A stretch of DNA of 64,000 nt from CALMZY01 sp052033915 (GTDB taxonomy: Bacteria; Verrucomicrobiota; Kiritimatiellia; CAIQIC01; JAGNIJ01), in the NCBI GenBank assembly GCA_052033915.1, contig JBPOJF010000001.1, positions 16,164 through 80,163 of the forward strand, in the 5' to 3' direction. Position numbers and translations under genes: made by a program. Below, in pieces: positions 51,787 through 60,175 of the stretch. The first letter of the stretch is position 1. Each line of letters opens with the position of its first letter. The notes below the pieces were generated by a model, which saw nothing but the letters and a program-made list of their open reading frames with translations, ran no database searches and was not told the DNA's origin.

Positions 51787-53226
51787 TCATTTGCTCTTCA
51801 ACTGCGGAAACAGCACCACCTCTCGGATGGAATCCGCGCCGGTCAACACCATGATCAGCCGGTCAATGCCGATGCCCATCCCGCCGGCGGGCGGCATCCC
51901 GTGCTCCAACGCCGTCAGGAAGTCATCGTCCACCTTCTGCGTATGGCCCTTCGCCTGCTCCTCGAAGCGCTTTCTTTGCTCGATGGGGTCGTTGAGCTCG
52001 CTGTACGCGGGCGCCACTTCCCAACCGCGGATAACCAGTTCAAAGACATCCACGCACGACGGATCGTCCTCGCATTTCTTCGCGAGCGGGATGAGCGGCG
52101 CCGGGAATTTCGTGACAAACGTCGGATTCGTGAACGATTTCTCAATGAGCTTCTCGTAGATCTCGTGGGTGATCTCGACGTGGTTCCAGTCGGGATCAAT
52201 CGACAGCCCCATCCCCTCGGCCTTCGAGCGCGCTTCGGGGACAGACAGGTCGAACCAGTCCTTGCCCGCCTTCTCCATGATCGTATCACGGTACGTGACT
52301 TGTCTCCACGGCGGCGTCAGGTCGATCGGCGCGGCCTCCCCGCCCACCTTCAGGCCGCCGAACACCTTCTGGGCCACATGCGTGATCAGGTCCTGCACGA
52401 TCTGCATCATGCCGTGCACGTCGGAGTACGCCTCGTAGATTTCGAGCATCGTGAACTCCGGATTGTGCGAGCGGTCGAGCCCCTCGTTCCGGAAGTTCCG
52501 ATTCAGTTCGAAGACCTTGTCGAACCCGCCGACCAGAAGGCGCTTCAGGTAAAGCTCCGGCGCGATCCGCAGGTACATATCCTGGCCCAACGCCTTGTAG
52601 TGCGTGACAAACGGGTTGGCCGCGGCCCCGCCCGCCATCTCCTGAAGCATCGGCGTCTCGACCTCGCTGAAGCCGCGCTCGAACAGGAAGCGGCGGATCT
52701 CGCGCAACGTCGCGATCCGCCGATCAAACAGCGTCCGCACCTCCGGGTTCGCGATCAGGTCCAGGTACCGGTGGCGGAACCGCAGTTCCGTGTCCTGCAA
52801 CCCGTGCCACTTCTCAGGAAGCGGCAGAAGAGCCTTCGAAAGAAGCGTCCAGGACGTGGTCTTGAGCGATTTCTCGCCCGTCTTCGTCACGAACAACTCG
52901 CCCTCCGCGCCGATCTGGTCGCCGAGGTCGAGGATTTCGAAAGCCTGGAAAGCCTGTTCGCCCACGACATCCTTCTTCACATAAATCTGGAAGCGCGCGC
53001 TGCCGTCCTGAAGGTGCGCGAAGAGGCTCTTGCCCATGACGCGCTTCGTGAGCATGCGTCCCGCGATTCTGACCTTCTTGTTTTCCTCGAACCCCGCGAT
53101 GATGTCCGCGAGCCGACCCGTTCGCTCAAAGGCCTGTCCCCACGGCGTGTATCCGAGTTCCTCAAGCCGCCTCATGTTCGCGATCCGCTGTTCGCGAAAC
53201 TCATTTCCCTTCGGTCCTTGATCCAT
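51787..53226 (-). CDS. lysS: Lysyl-tRNA synthetase (class II)
   Basis: LysS charges tRNA-Lys, which is also encoded in this window. The 479-residue protein has an N-terminal OB-fold anticodon-binding domain (VRIAGRMLTKRVMGKSLFAHLQDG) and the class II core with motif 2 FELNRNFRNEGLDRSHNPEFTMLE and motif 3 GMGIGIDRLIMVLTG. A strong GGAGG ribosome site lies six bases before the ATG. It is the first gene of a lysS-lolC-lolD run. A 244-base gap separates it from the PHP gene upstream and holds no convincing gene. Confidence 0.97.
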   Translation of the reverse strand: MDQGPKGNEFREQRIANMRRLEELGYTPWGQAFERTGRLADIIAGFEENKKVRIAGRMLTKRVMGKSLFAHLQDGSARFQIYVKKDVVGEQAFQAFEILDLGDQIGAEGELFVTKTGEKSLKTTSWTLLSKALLPLPEKWHGLQDTELRFRHRYLDLIANPEVRTLFDRRIATLREIRRFLFERGFSEVETPMLQEMAGGAAANPFVTHYKALGQDMYLRIAPELYLKRLLVGGFDKVFELNRNFRNEGLDRSHNPEFTMLEIYEAYSDVHGMMQIVQDLITHVAQKVFGGLKVGGEAAPIDLTPPWRQVTYRDTIMEKAGKDWFDLSVPEARSKAEGMGLSIDPDWNHVEITHEIYEKLIEKSFTNPTFVTKFPAPLIPLAKKCEDDPSCVDVFELVIRGWEVAPAYSELNDPIEQRKRFEEQAKGHTQKVDDDFLTALEHGMPPAGGMGIGIDRLIMVLTGADSIREVVLFPQLKSK

Positions 53227-53470
53227 GAAATGCCTCCAAAATTGCCCGCAAAGGATAGAAGCGTTCCTCGAAAAAGGAAACTACGAAATCACCCGCCGCG
53301 ATCGCCTCTCTGGACTCAAATGGAACGAAACCGGCGGGGATCGGGCCGTGTTTCCCGTCCATGTCCGCCATCCGCGGATGGGCGCGGCTCACGCGCTCCC
53401 CGTCATCCATCCCTGTTAGTCAGGAACTTCAGGAACGCGGCATCAGCCGCCGTCTAGCGCGGGCGAAGCG

Positions 53471-54307
53471 CTATGGCTTCCGGGCGCGAAGTTGGGCGAC
53501 CACGTCGTCCGGCACATTCAGCGAGCCAAATCCGGAGCCCAGTTTGATGTTTGGATTCATCGCTCCGTGGAAATCAGATCCGCCGGTCGCGACCAGGTCC
53601 AGCTCCTTCGCGAGATTCAAATACTGGTTCGTCATTTCCCGGGTGTGTTCGGAGTAGAAGACCTCGATTCCGCCCAACCCAAAATCGCGCAACTCGGCGA
53701 CCTGCTTCTTCAGCGCCTCCAGGGAAAGATTCAGCGTGCACGGATGCGCCAGCACGGGCACCCCGCCGGCCCCGAAGATCAGCCGGATAGAGTCCTCGGG
53801 CGTCATCCGCCGCCGGTCCGCGTACGCGGGCTTGCCCTTGCCCAGGTACTTGTCGAAAGCCTCGTCCTTGTCCTTCACGAGGTTGCGCGCCAGAAGCGCC
53901 TGCGCGAAGTGAGGACGGCCGACAACGTCCTCGCCGGCGAACGCGGCCACTTCATTCCACGTCAGACCGAATCCCAACCGGTTCAGTTTTTCGAGAATCT
54001 CCGCGTTGCGCGCTTCACGGCCTTCGCGAAGCCACTTCAACCGATCGATCAGCGTCTGATTCGAGGGGTCCAGCAGGTAGCCCAGCATGTGCATGGCGCC
54101 GACCTTGACCTCAGCGCTGATCTCGACGCCGGCGATGGCCGTGATGGAGCCGGCCGCCGCGGCCTCCAGGAAACGCGGAACCCCCGCCGTGGTGTCGTGA
54201 TCCGTCAACGCGATGGCGGAAAGACCGGCCCGAGCGGCCTCCCCGATCAGTTCCTCCGGCGTGAGCGAACCGTCCGAGAATGTGGAATGGACGTGCAGAT
54301 CAATCAT
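53471..54307 (-). CDS. PHP-family phosphoesterase (RNase AM/TrpH-like)
   Basis: The 278-residue protein has the PHP metal motifs: HVHSTFSDG at residues 4-12, ALTDHDTT, GVEISAE, PVLAHPC and the C-terminal TGGSDFHG. The family includes the 3',5'-nucleoside bisphosphate phosphatase and the 5'-3' exonuclease RNase AM. The start at 54307 overlaps the LacI-type gene's stop as ATGA, so the two are translationally coupled; GGAG lies ten bases upstream. What links a sugar-type regulator to this enzyme is unclear. Confidence 0.9.
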   Translation of the reverse strand: MIDLHVHSTFSDGSLTPEELIGEAARAGLSAIALTDHDTTAGVPRFLEAAAAGSITAIAGVEISAEVKVGAMHMLGYLLDPSNQTLIDRLKWLREGREARNAEILEKLNRLGFGLTWNEVAAFAGEDVVGRPHFAQALLARNLVKDKDEAFDKYLGKGKPAYADRRRMTPEDSIRLIFGAGGVPVLAHPCTLNLSLEALKKQVAELRDFGLGGIEVFYSEHTREMTNQYLNLAKELDLVATGGSDFHGAMNPNIKLGSGFGSLNVPDDVVAQLRARKP

Positions 54308-55374
54308 TTTCGACTCCGTTTCGTTGGGGCGAAGGCCATCGACGATCGCTCCATGAACTCGGTATCGATCATCAGAGACAGCGGCTTGCGCGGCCGGGCT
54401 TCGCCCTCGAGGATTCCGATCAACATCCTGCAAGCCGAGTACCCAATCCGGTGCGGAAACTGGCGAATAGCCGAAATGGGCGGATCGTAGTTTTCGATCT
54501 CCATGGAATCATCAAAGGACACCAGGCTGACGTCGCCCGGGATGTTCAGACCCATCGAACGCAACCCATCGGCCGCCCCCACCGCCATGTCCTCGTTCAG
54601 CGCCAGAATGGCCGTCACATCCGGATGCGCCTTCCTCAGGCGCTGAGTTCCCTCGAACGCTTCCCGCCGGCTGTAATGGGCCGGAACGACCAGATCGGCC
54701 GCGGTCGGAAGACCCGCCGCCTGCAACCCCTCCTTGTACCCCGCAAGACGCTCCTGCGACTCCTGATGCTTTTCGCCGAACGTCAGCACGGCAATCCGCC
54801 GGTGTCCGAGCTTCGCAAGACGCAGCACGGCGTCCCGGGCGCACTCCCGGTTCGAAATTCCGACCCGGTTGATTTTCTCCCCGCACACGGTCTCCCCCGC
54901 CACGACCAGAGGGACGGATTCCCTGGCCAGCACGAGCGGGTAATCGTCATCGCTCATCGGGGCGGCCAGCAGCAGGCCCTCGACGAGTTTTCCTTTCACA
55001 AGACCGCGGCACTTCTCCAACGGCGGCATTCTCTTCGATGTGGAGTCATTGATCAGCATGTCATACCCATGCTCTTCGGCGCACTCGAGTACGCCTTGAA
55101 ACAACTCTTTGAAGTAGTGGGAACTGAACATGTACTCCAGGGGAATGACCACCCCCAGCAGCCGCGTCTTGCCTGTGAAAAAACGCTTGGCCAGCGTGTT
55201 GGGCGTGAATCCCAACTCCCGAACCGCCGCCATCACCTTGCGCCGCGTCTCCTCGCTGACGTACGGGTGGTTGTTGAGCACCCGGGACACGGTCATTTTC
55301 GACAAGCCGGTGCGATCGGCTATATCCTTGGTTGTCACCGTGTGAGCGGGTTTTCTGGGAGTAGCTTTCTTCAT
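54304..55374 (-). CDS. LacI-family transcriptional regulator
   Basis: The 356-residue repressor has the N-terminal helix-turn-helix of the LacI family (TVTTKDIADRTGLSKMTVSRVLNN, about 12-35), the hinge region up to residue 65 and a periplasmic-binding-protein-type effector domain with LLLAAPMSDDDYPLVLA and ILALNEDMAVGAADGLRSMGL. The start ATG at 55374 follows no clear ribosome site. It overlaps the PHP gene. No sugar transport gene is beside it, so its regulon is unknown; the divergently placed transketolase is transcribed in the same direction upstream. Confidence 0.93.
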   Translation of the reverse strand: MKKATPRKPAHTVTTKDIADRTGLSKMTVSRVLNNHPYVSEETRRKVMAAVRELGFTPNTLAKRFFTGKTRLLGVVIPLEYMFSSHYFKELFQGVLECAEEHGYDMLINDSTSKRMPPLEKCRGLVKGKLVEGLLLAAPMSDDDYPLVLARESVPLVVAGETVCGEKINRVGISNRECARDAVLRLAKLGHRRIAVLTFGEKHQESQERLAGYKEGLQAAGLPTAADLVVPAHYSRREAFEGTQRLRKAHPDVTAILALNEDMAVGAADGLRSMGLNIPGDVSLVSFDDSMEIENYDPPISAIRQFPHRIGYSACRMLIGILEGEARPRKPLSLMIDTEFMERSSMAFAPTKRSRK

Positions 55375-55475
55375 AGCCGCAGAGCGCGAATGTACCTCAT
55401 CCCGCGCGGGAATCCAGGCATATGTTACAGGGTACAGACCCGACCGTTTCCGGCAGGAAGGCAACAGCGCCCGCG

Positions 55476-57455
55476 CTACATCGACTTGGCAGCACGCACC
55501 ACGTCTTCCACCGTAAATCCAAGCTTCTGAGCAAGGACTTTAGCCGGCGCGGATGCCCCAAAACGGTCCAGGCACACCATGCCGCCGCGCGAACCCGCAT
55601 ACTTGTGCCAGCCAAATGACGAGGCCGCTTCGAGCACCAGCCGTCGTACACAAGCGGACGGCAACACCTCTTCGCGATAGGCCGCCGGCTGACTATCAAA
55701 CACACTGGCGCAAGGCATGCTGACCACGCGAACCTTGGCGCCGTCCTTCGCGAGTTCCCGGGCCGCGTCGAGCGCCAACGCCGCTTCGGACCCCGTCGCA
55801 ATCAGAATGAGATCGGGGAGCCCGGCCTCGCTCTGCCACAGGACATATGCGCCGCGGCCCAGGGACTCAGCCGGCGGGTACTTCGACCGGTCGATCACGG
55901 GCACGGCCTGCCGGGTCAGGACGAGCGCCGTCGGACCCTTGCGATTTCCCAGCGCGGCCAGCCATGCCGCCGCCGTCTCCGTGGCATCCGCGGGACGAAT
56001 GACCGTCATGTTCGGGATGGACCGGAGTCCCGCGAGTTGCTCCACGGGCTGATGGGTCGGCCCATCCTCGCCCAGGAAGATGCTGTCGTGCGTCAGCACG
56101 TAGATCACCGGCAGTTCCATCATCGCGGCCAGGCGCATCGAGGGCTTGAAGTAATCGGCAAAGACCAGGAAGGTTCCCCCGTAGACAACCCACCCGCCGT
56201 GCAGGGCCATCCCATTCAGCACCGCGCCCATGGCGTGTTCACGGATGCCGAAATGCAGATTGCGGCCGTCATACTTTTCGCGCGACACGGACGGAAAGCC
56301 CTGGAGCGCGGTGTTGTTGCTCGGGCCGAGATCGGCCGAGCCGCCGACCAACTGCGGCAAAGCCGCAGCGAGTTTCTGAAGCATAGCGCCCGACGCCTGC
56401 CGGGTCGCCAGAGGCTTGGCCGGGTCAAAAGACGGAATGCACCCCTTCAAATCCGGCAGATCATCTGAGAGATGCCTCTTGAGTTCCGCGGCGAGTTCGG
56501 GATGGGCTTTTTCGTAGGCCGCAAACAGTTCGTTCCACCGGGTCCTCTCCGCCTCAAGCGCCTGGCGCCGTTCGGCGAATGCCGATTTCACGTCGTCCGG
56601 AATCCAGAACTCCCGATCCGGAGGGAGGCCGATCGCCCGCTTGGTGGCCTTGACCTCCTCGACGCCGAGAGGCGATCCGTGACTCTCCGAAGAATCCTGG
56701 AGATTCGGACTGCCCTTGGCAATGTGCGTGTGACCGATGATCAGCGTGGGCTGCCGATCTTCCTTCCGGGCCGCATCCAGCGCGGACCGGATCGCCGCCC
56801 CATCGTGACCGTCGATTTCCAGCACATTCCAGTTGTACCCCTCGAACCGTTTCCGGACGTTGTCGCTGTACGCGAGGTCCGTTCCTCCCTCGATCGTGAT
56901 CCGGTTCGAATCATAGAAAACAATGAGTTTGTGCAAACCCAGGTGACCCGCGAGAGAAAACGCTTCGTGCGAGATGCCCTCCATCAGGTCGCCGTCTCCC
57001 GCGATGACGTAGGTCCGGTGATCCACAACGGGAAAGCCTTCGCGATTGAACTTCGCGGCCAGCATGGCCTCCGCCAGCGCCATTCCAACCGCGTTGCCGC
57101 ACCCCTGCCCCAGGGGGCCGGTGCTGGTCTCCACTCCCGGCGTCATTCCATATTCCGGGTGGCCGGGCGTCCGGCTCTCCCACTGGCGGAAGTTCTTCAA
57201 CTCGTCAAGGGTCAGCCCGTATCCGGAAAGATGAAGCAGGCTGTAAAGCAGCATGGAACCATGGCCGGCCGACTGGACATACCGGTCCCGGTTCATCCAG
57301 CGAGGATCCGACGGGCAGTGCTTCAGGACGTTCAGAAAAAGGACAGAGGCAAAGTCCGCCGTACCCATCGGCATCCCCGGATGTCCGGAATTGGCCCGCT
57401 GAACGCCGTCCATGGCTAAACCGCGTATCGTATTGGCAATCAAATTGAGGTCCAT
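55476..57455 (-). CDS. tkt: Transketolase
   Basis: Transketolase moves two-carbon units between sugar phosphates in the pentose phosphate pathway. The 659-residue protein has the TPP domains: N-terminal NSGHPGMPMGTADF, GDGDLMEG with the ISHEAFSLAGHL helix and the central catalytic residues in FGIREHAMGAVLNG and EDGPTHQPVEQLAGLRS. The C-terminal domain is complete to VRAAKSM. Length is typical. An AAAGGGAG ribosome site precedes the ATG. It supplies ribose-5-phosphate and erythrose-4-phosphate and so complements the nucleoside salvage genes. Confidence 0.96.
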   Translation of the reverse strand: MDLNLIANTIRGLAMDGVQRANSGHPGMPMGTADFASVLFLNVLKHCPSDPRWMNRDRYVQSAGHGSMLLYSLLHLSGYGLTLDELKNFRQWESRTPGHPEYGMTPGVETSTGPLGQGCGNAVGMALAEAMLAAKFNREGFPVVDHRTYVIAGDGDLMEGISHEAFSLAGHLGLHKLIVFYDSNRITIEGGTDLAYSDNVRKRFEGYNWNVLEIDGHDGAAIRSALDAARKEDRQPTLIIGHTHIAKGSPNLQDSSESHGSPLGVEEVKATKRAIGLPPDREFWIPDDVKSAFAERRQALEAERTRWNELFAAYEKAHPELAAELKRHLSDDLPDLKGCIPSFDPAKPLATRQASGAMLQKLAAALPQLVGGSADLGPSNNTALQGFPSVSREKYDGRNLHFGIREHAMGAVLNGMALHGGWVVYGGTFLVFADYFKPSMRLAAMMELPVIYVLTHDSIFLGEDGPTHQPVEQLAGLRSIPNMTVIRPADATETAAAWLAALGNRKGPTALVLTRQAVPVIDRSKYPPAESLGRGAYVLWQSEAGLPDLILIATGSEAALALDAARELAKDGAKVRVVSMPCASVFDSQPAAYREEVLPSACVRRLVLEAASSFGWHKYAGSRGGMVCLDRFGASAPAKVLAQKLGFTVEDVVRAAKSM

Positions 57456-57577
57456 CCGAAACTCCCTTTCAAGCGATCAGAGATATCACGCCGGTGGTCC
57501 TTCCGGCGAGGGAAGATGCTCGTTTAGCAGAGGGGTGCCGCGCCGTCAATGTCGAAGCCCGGCCCGCGGGCATCCGC

Positions 57578-58714
57578 TTATTCGTATTGAATATCGTCCA
57601 GGTAGAAGACCACAGGCGTTGCCCCGCCCTCAACGACCCAGGCGAAACCCGTGATGATCCGTTGCAGGTTCTTGCCCCCCAGATCCAACGTATATTGCTT
57701 CCACTGCGTCGTGAGCCGGATCTTGCCCGTCGTCGCCTTGGTCGTGTCGCTGAATTGCTTGCTGACCCCCAGGAGGCCGATCTTGAATTCCACTTTTTCG
57801 GAACCCGTGGCGCCTCGGGCCCAAAACGTGAGCCGGCGGGCACCGGTCAGATCGTAGCCGCCGGGCATATTCCCCCAGTTGTTGGGAGGATCCTGCCACA
57901 CCACCCCCGCCCACTTCCCTTTTCCCATGTAGGAGGACTTGATGCAACTCGTCCCCGAATGGGGGTTCTGCGCACAACATTCATCCATGTCGATATCCGA
58001 TATATTCCCCATCCAGCCGGACGGTATATAGGGCTGAACGCCGTCATCGCAGTCCGTATAGACCCGGAACAAGAAGGCGGGGCTTTCGGATGAAGGGTCC
58101 GCCTTCGATCGAGCGGGAAGGCCCGATTCGACGGGTTCGGAAGCCGGCGCGGGGGATGACTCCTTCTCTCGCTTGCTCTCCGGCGACGATGCAAGGGCCA
58201 CCTGCTGGGTGACGACTACAATGCGCTCCACTTCGCGCAATACGGGTATGTCGAGCGGCTTGCCCTTCACCATCGGAGGAATCATCCCCGGGAACAACAC
58301 CGGAACAAGGCACAACGCGCATGCGAGAATCAGCGCGCCGTGGACAAGATATCTCCGAGCCAGAACCGCGATGCTCAGAATGATAGAAGCCAGCAGAAGC
58401 GGCGAGGCCACGAACAGCGCCGACCGCCACTTGAAAGCGACCCCGGCCGCGACAACCAGAAAAAACCACGCTGCGGCAACCACCCGGTATTGGCGCGCCA
58501 GCCGTCTGCCCGACAGGGACATTCTGATCGTGGGAAGAGCGGCAATGGGCTGCGTATCCAATTTCTGGCGTTCCGCCAGACGCTCCGCCTCCTCCCGGCT
58601 GGGAATCAGAATGGACCGGTGGCACTCCGGACACGGAACCTCCAATCCGGCGCCCCGCTCATCCACCTCGATTTTCCGGAAGCAATGCTGACACCTGAAA
58701 CGCAAACTCGCCAT
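57578..58714 (-). CDS. Membrane protein with zinc ribbon and secreted beta-sandwich-like module
   Basis: This 378-residue protein has an N-terminal four-cysteine zinc ribbon (C8xxC11...C28xxC31), three hydrophobic segments (about 80-97, 102-122 and 128-148), a long Ser/Pro/Glu linker, and a C-terminal module (about 225-378) shared with the next two genes. The module contains PSGWMG, DECCAQNPHSGTSCIK, GVVWQDPPNNWGN, DLTGARRLTFWARG and ends FYLDDIQYE. The ATG at 58714 is chosen with GGGGTGG upstream; a GTG nine bases earlier is also in frame. The membrane part puts the module outside the cell. The module may bind carbohydrate, but I cannot name its family with certainty. Confidence 0.78.
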   Translation of the reverse strand: MASLRFRCQHCFRKIEVDERGAGLEVPCPECHRSILIPSREEAERLAERQKLDTQPIAALPTIRMSLSGRRLARQYRVVAAAWFFLVVAAGVAFKWRSALFVASPLLLASIILSIAVLARRYLVHGALILACALCLVPVLFPGMIPPMVKGKPLDIPVLREVERIVVVTQQVALASSPESKREKESSPAPASEPVESGLPARSKADPSSESPAFLFRVYTDCDDGVQPYIPSGWMGNISDIDMDECCAQNPHSGTSCIKSSYMGKGKWAGVVWQDPPNNWGNMPGGYDLTGARRLTFWARGATGSEKVEFKIGLLGVSKQFSDTTKATTGKIRLTTQWKQYTLDLGGKNLQRIITGFAWVVEGGATPVVFYLDDIQYE

Positions 58715-58739
58715 GGGAACCACCCCCCTTCAGCCCTTG

Positions 58740-59366
58740 CTATTCGTACCGAATCTCATCCAGGTAAACGGTCGTTTCGGGCCCCTTGCCCTCCACGGCA
58801 AAGACAAAACCCGATACGATGCGCTGGAGGTTCTTTCCTCCCAGCGGCAGCGTGTAGCGCTTCCAGTCTTTTCCCAGATGGATATTTTCGCGTCCAACAG
58901 ATGCCGTGTCGAAGTACGGCTTATCGCGGCCCAACCCGCCGATCTTCAGCGAGATCGTCTCGCCCCCGCGTTCGCCACGGGCCCACACAACGAACTGCCT
59001 GGCGCCGGTCAGATCCACACCCCCGGGATCGTTGCCCCAATTTTCCGCCGGATTCTGCCAGACAATCCCCCCCCAACCCGTCGGACTTTTGAACGACACT
59101 TTGATGCAGGTCGAACCGCTTTTGGGGTTGTCCTCGCAACTGTCATCCAATTCGATGAAATCGACATCGCCCATCCACCCCGAGGGCGCCCACAGACGCT
59201 TGTCCTTGTCATCGATGTTTCCGTACACCACGCACGGCAGCGCGGCCTTTTCCACAAACGGGAGCCGCGCGCCGCCCGAAGAACTCTTCGCCGCCTTCTC
59301 GGCAAAGGCATTCACCCCGGCCGCGAAGACCATGCATCCGGCAACACACATTCGAATGGCATTCAT
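58740..59366 (-). CDS. Secreted single-module protein, copy 2
   Basis: The 208-residue protein has a signal peptide (residues 1-22, ending NAFA) and then the same module as the neighbouring genes: APSGWMGDVDFIELDDSC, NPKSGSTCIKV, GIVWQNPAENWGN, DLTGARQFVVWARG, WKRYTLPLGGKNL and YLDEIRYE. GGAGGGAGGG precedes the ATG. It is transcribed with the other modules. It sits in a tandem array with different anchoring in each copy. The first of two conserved Cys residues and the second could form a disulfide outside the cell. Confidence 0.78.
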   Translation of the reverse strand: MNAIRMCVAGCMVFAAGVNAFAEKAAKSSSGGARLPFVEKAALPCVVYGNIDDKDKRLWAPSGWMGDVDFIELDDSCEDNPKSGSTCIKVSFKSPTGWGGIVWQNPAENWGNDPGGVDLTGARQFVVWARGERGGETISLKIGGLGRDKPYFDTASVGRENIHLGKDWKRYTLPLGGKNLQRIVSGFVFAVEGKGPETTVYLDEIRYE

Positions 59367-59394
59367 GCCCCTCCCTCCATTCCCTCCCTGAACG

Positions 59395-59432
59395 ACGACG
59401 CCCCGCCCAGAGACAATCGGGCGGGGCGTCGT
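59395..59432 (-). other. 14-bp perfect hairpin between module genes
   Basis: ACGACGCCCCGCCC and its exact complement pair around a 10-base loop between copies 3 and 2 of the secreted module. No T-tract follows on the minus strand, so it may stabilise the mRNA or act as a partial terminator. Confidence 0.6.
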
Positions 59433-59453
59433 GCAGACTACAACCGACATCCG

Positions 59454-60098
59454 TTATTCAAACGTGATGTCATCAAGGTAGAACACGACAGGTTCCGCGC
59501 GACCTTTCGTCGTCCAGCAGAAACCGGTGATGATACGGCTCAGATCCTTGCCGTCGAGCGGCATAATGTACTGCTTCCACTCTTTCGTCAGCTTGACCCG
59601 GCCGAGGCTGGCTTTGCCGCTGTCCCAGAAGGGCTTGTTCTTCGGAATCAGCCCCATCTTGAACTCGACCATCTCATCGCCTTTTTCGCCGCGAGCCCAG
59701 AAGCTCAACTGCCTGGCGCCGGTCAGGTCAATACCGCCCTCTTCCTCACCCCAGTTGTTGGCCGGGTTCTGCCAGACGATGCCGCCCCAACCCTTGGGGT
59801 CGCTGAAAACGCACTTGATGCAGCTTTCGCCGGCATGCGGGTTTTCCTTCCAGCAATCGTCGTATTCAATGGCATCCGTGCTTCCCATCCATCCGGAGGC
59901 GATGAAGACGACTTCGCCCTCGTCCTCGCAGTTCCCGCACACGCTGCACGGCAACGAAACCTTCATCCCGGACTGGACCGCAGGAGCCGGAACGGCGATT
60001 TCCGTAGCCCCTTCGGCAGGAGCCGCGGATTCCTGGGCAACCACAGGCAGGACCATCGCGACAACCGCCGCAATCACAACAAGCAATTTCTTCGACAT
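59454..60098 (-). CDS. Secreted single-module protein, copy 3
   Basis: The 214-residue protein begins with a signal peptide (residues 1-22, ending VVAQ), then an Ala/Pro/Glu-rich linker, then the module with IASGWMGSTDAIEYDDCW, NPHAGESCIKCVF, GIVWQNPANNWGE, DLTGARQLSFWARG, LTKEWKQYIMPLDGKDL and FYLDDITFE. The linker contains an SCxVCGNCEDE stretch with three extra Cys. GGAGGAT is upstream of the ATG. It directly follows the glycosidase gene, 78 bases away. Confidence 0.78.
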   Translation of the reverse strand: MSKKLLVVIAAVVAMVLPVVAQESAAPAEGATEIAVPAPAVQSGMKVSLPCSVCGNCEDEGEVVFIASGWMGSTDAIEYDDCWKENPHAGESCIKCVFSDPKGWGGIVWQNPANNWGEEEGGIDLTGARQLSFWARGEKGDEMVEFKMGLIPKNKPFWDSGKASLGRVKLTKEWKQYIMPLDGKDLSRIITGFCWTTKGRAEPVVFYLDDITFE

Positions 60099-60175
60099 AG
60101 ATCTATCCTCCGATTCGATTAGTTTTACGTATGAACCTCTGCCCAACTCACTTTCACCGTCTGTCTGTATTCCCT

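Noticed and set aside
53201..53410. 69-residue frame on - overlapping the lysS start
   Set aside because: It overlaps the beginning of lysS, has no ribosome site and no recognisable motif. A 64-residue frame on the opposite strand (53225-53419) competes with it. The 53227-53470 gap is best read as leader and promoter sequence.
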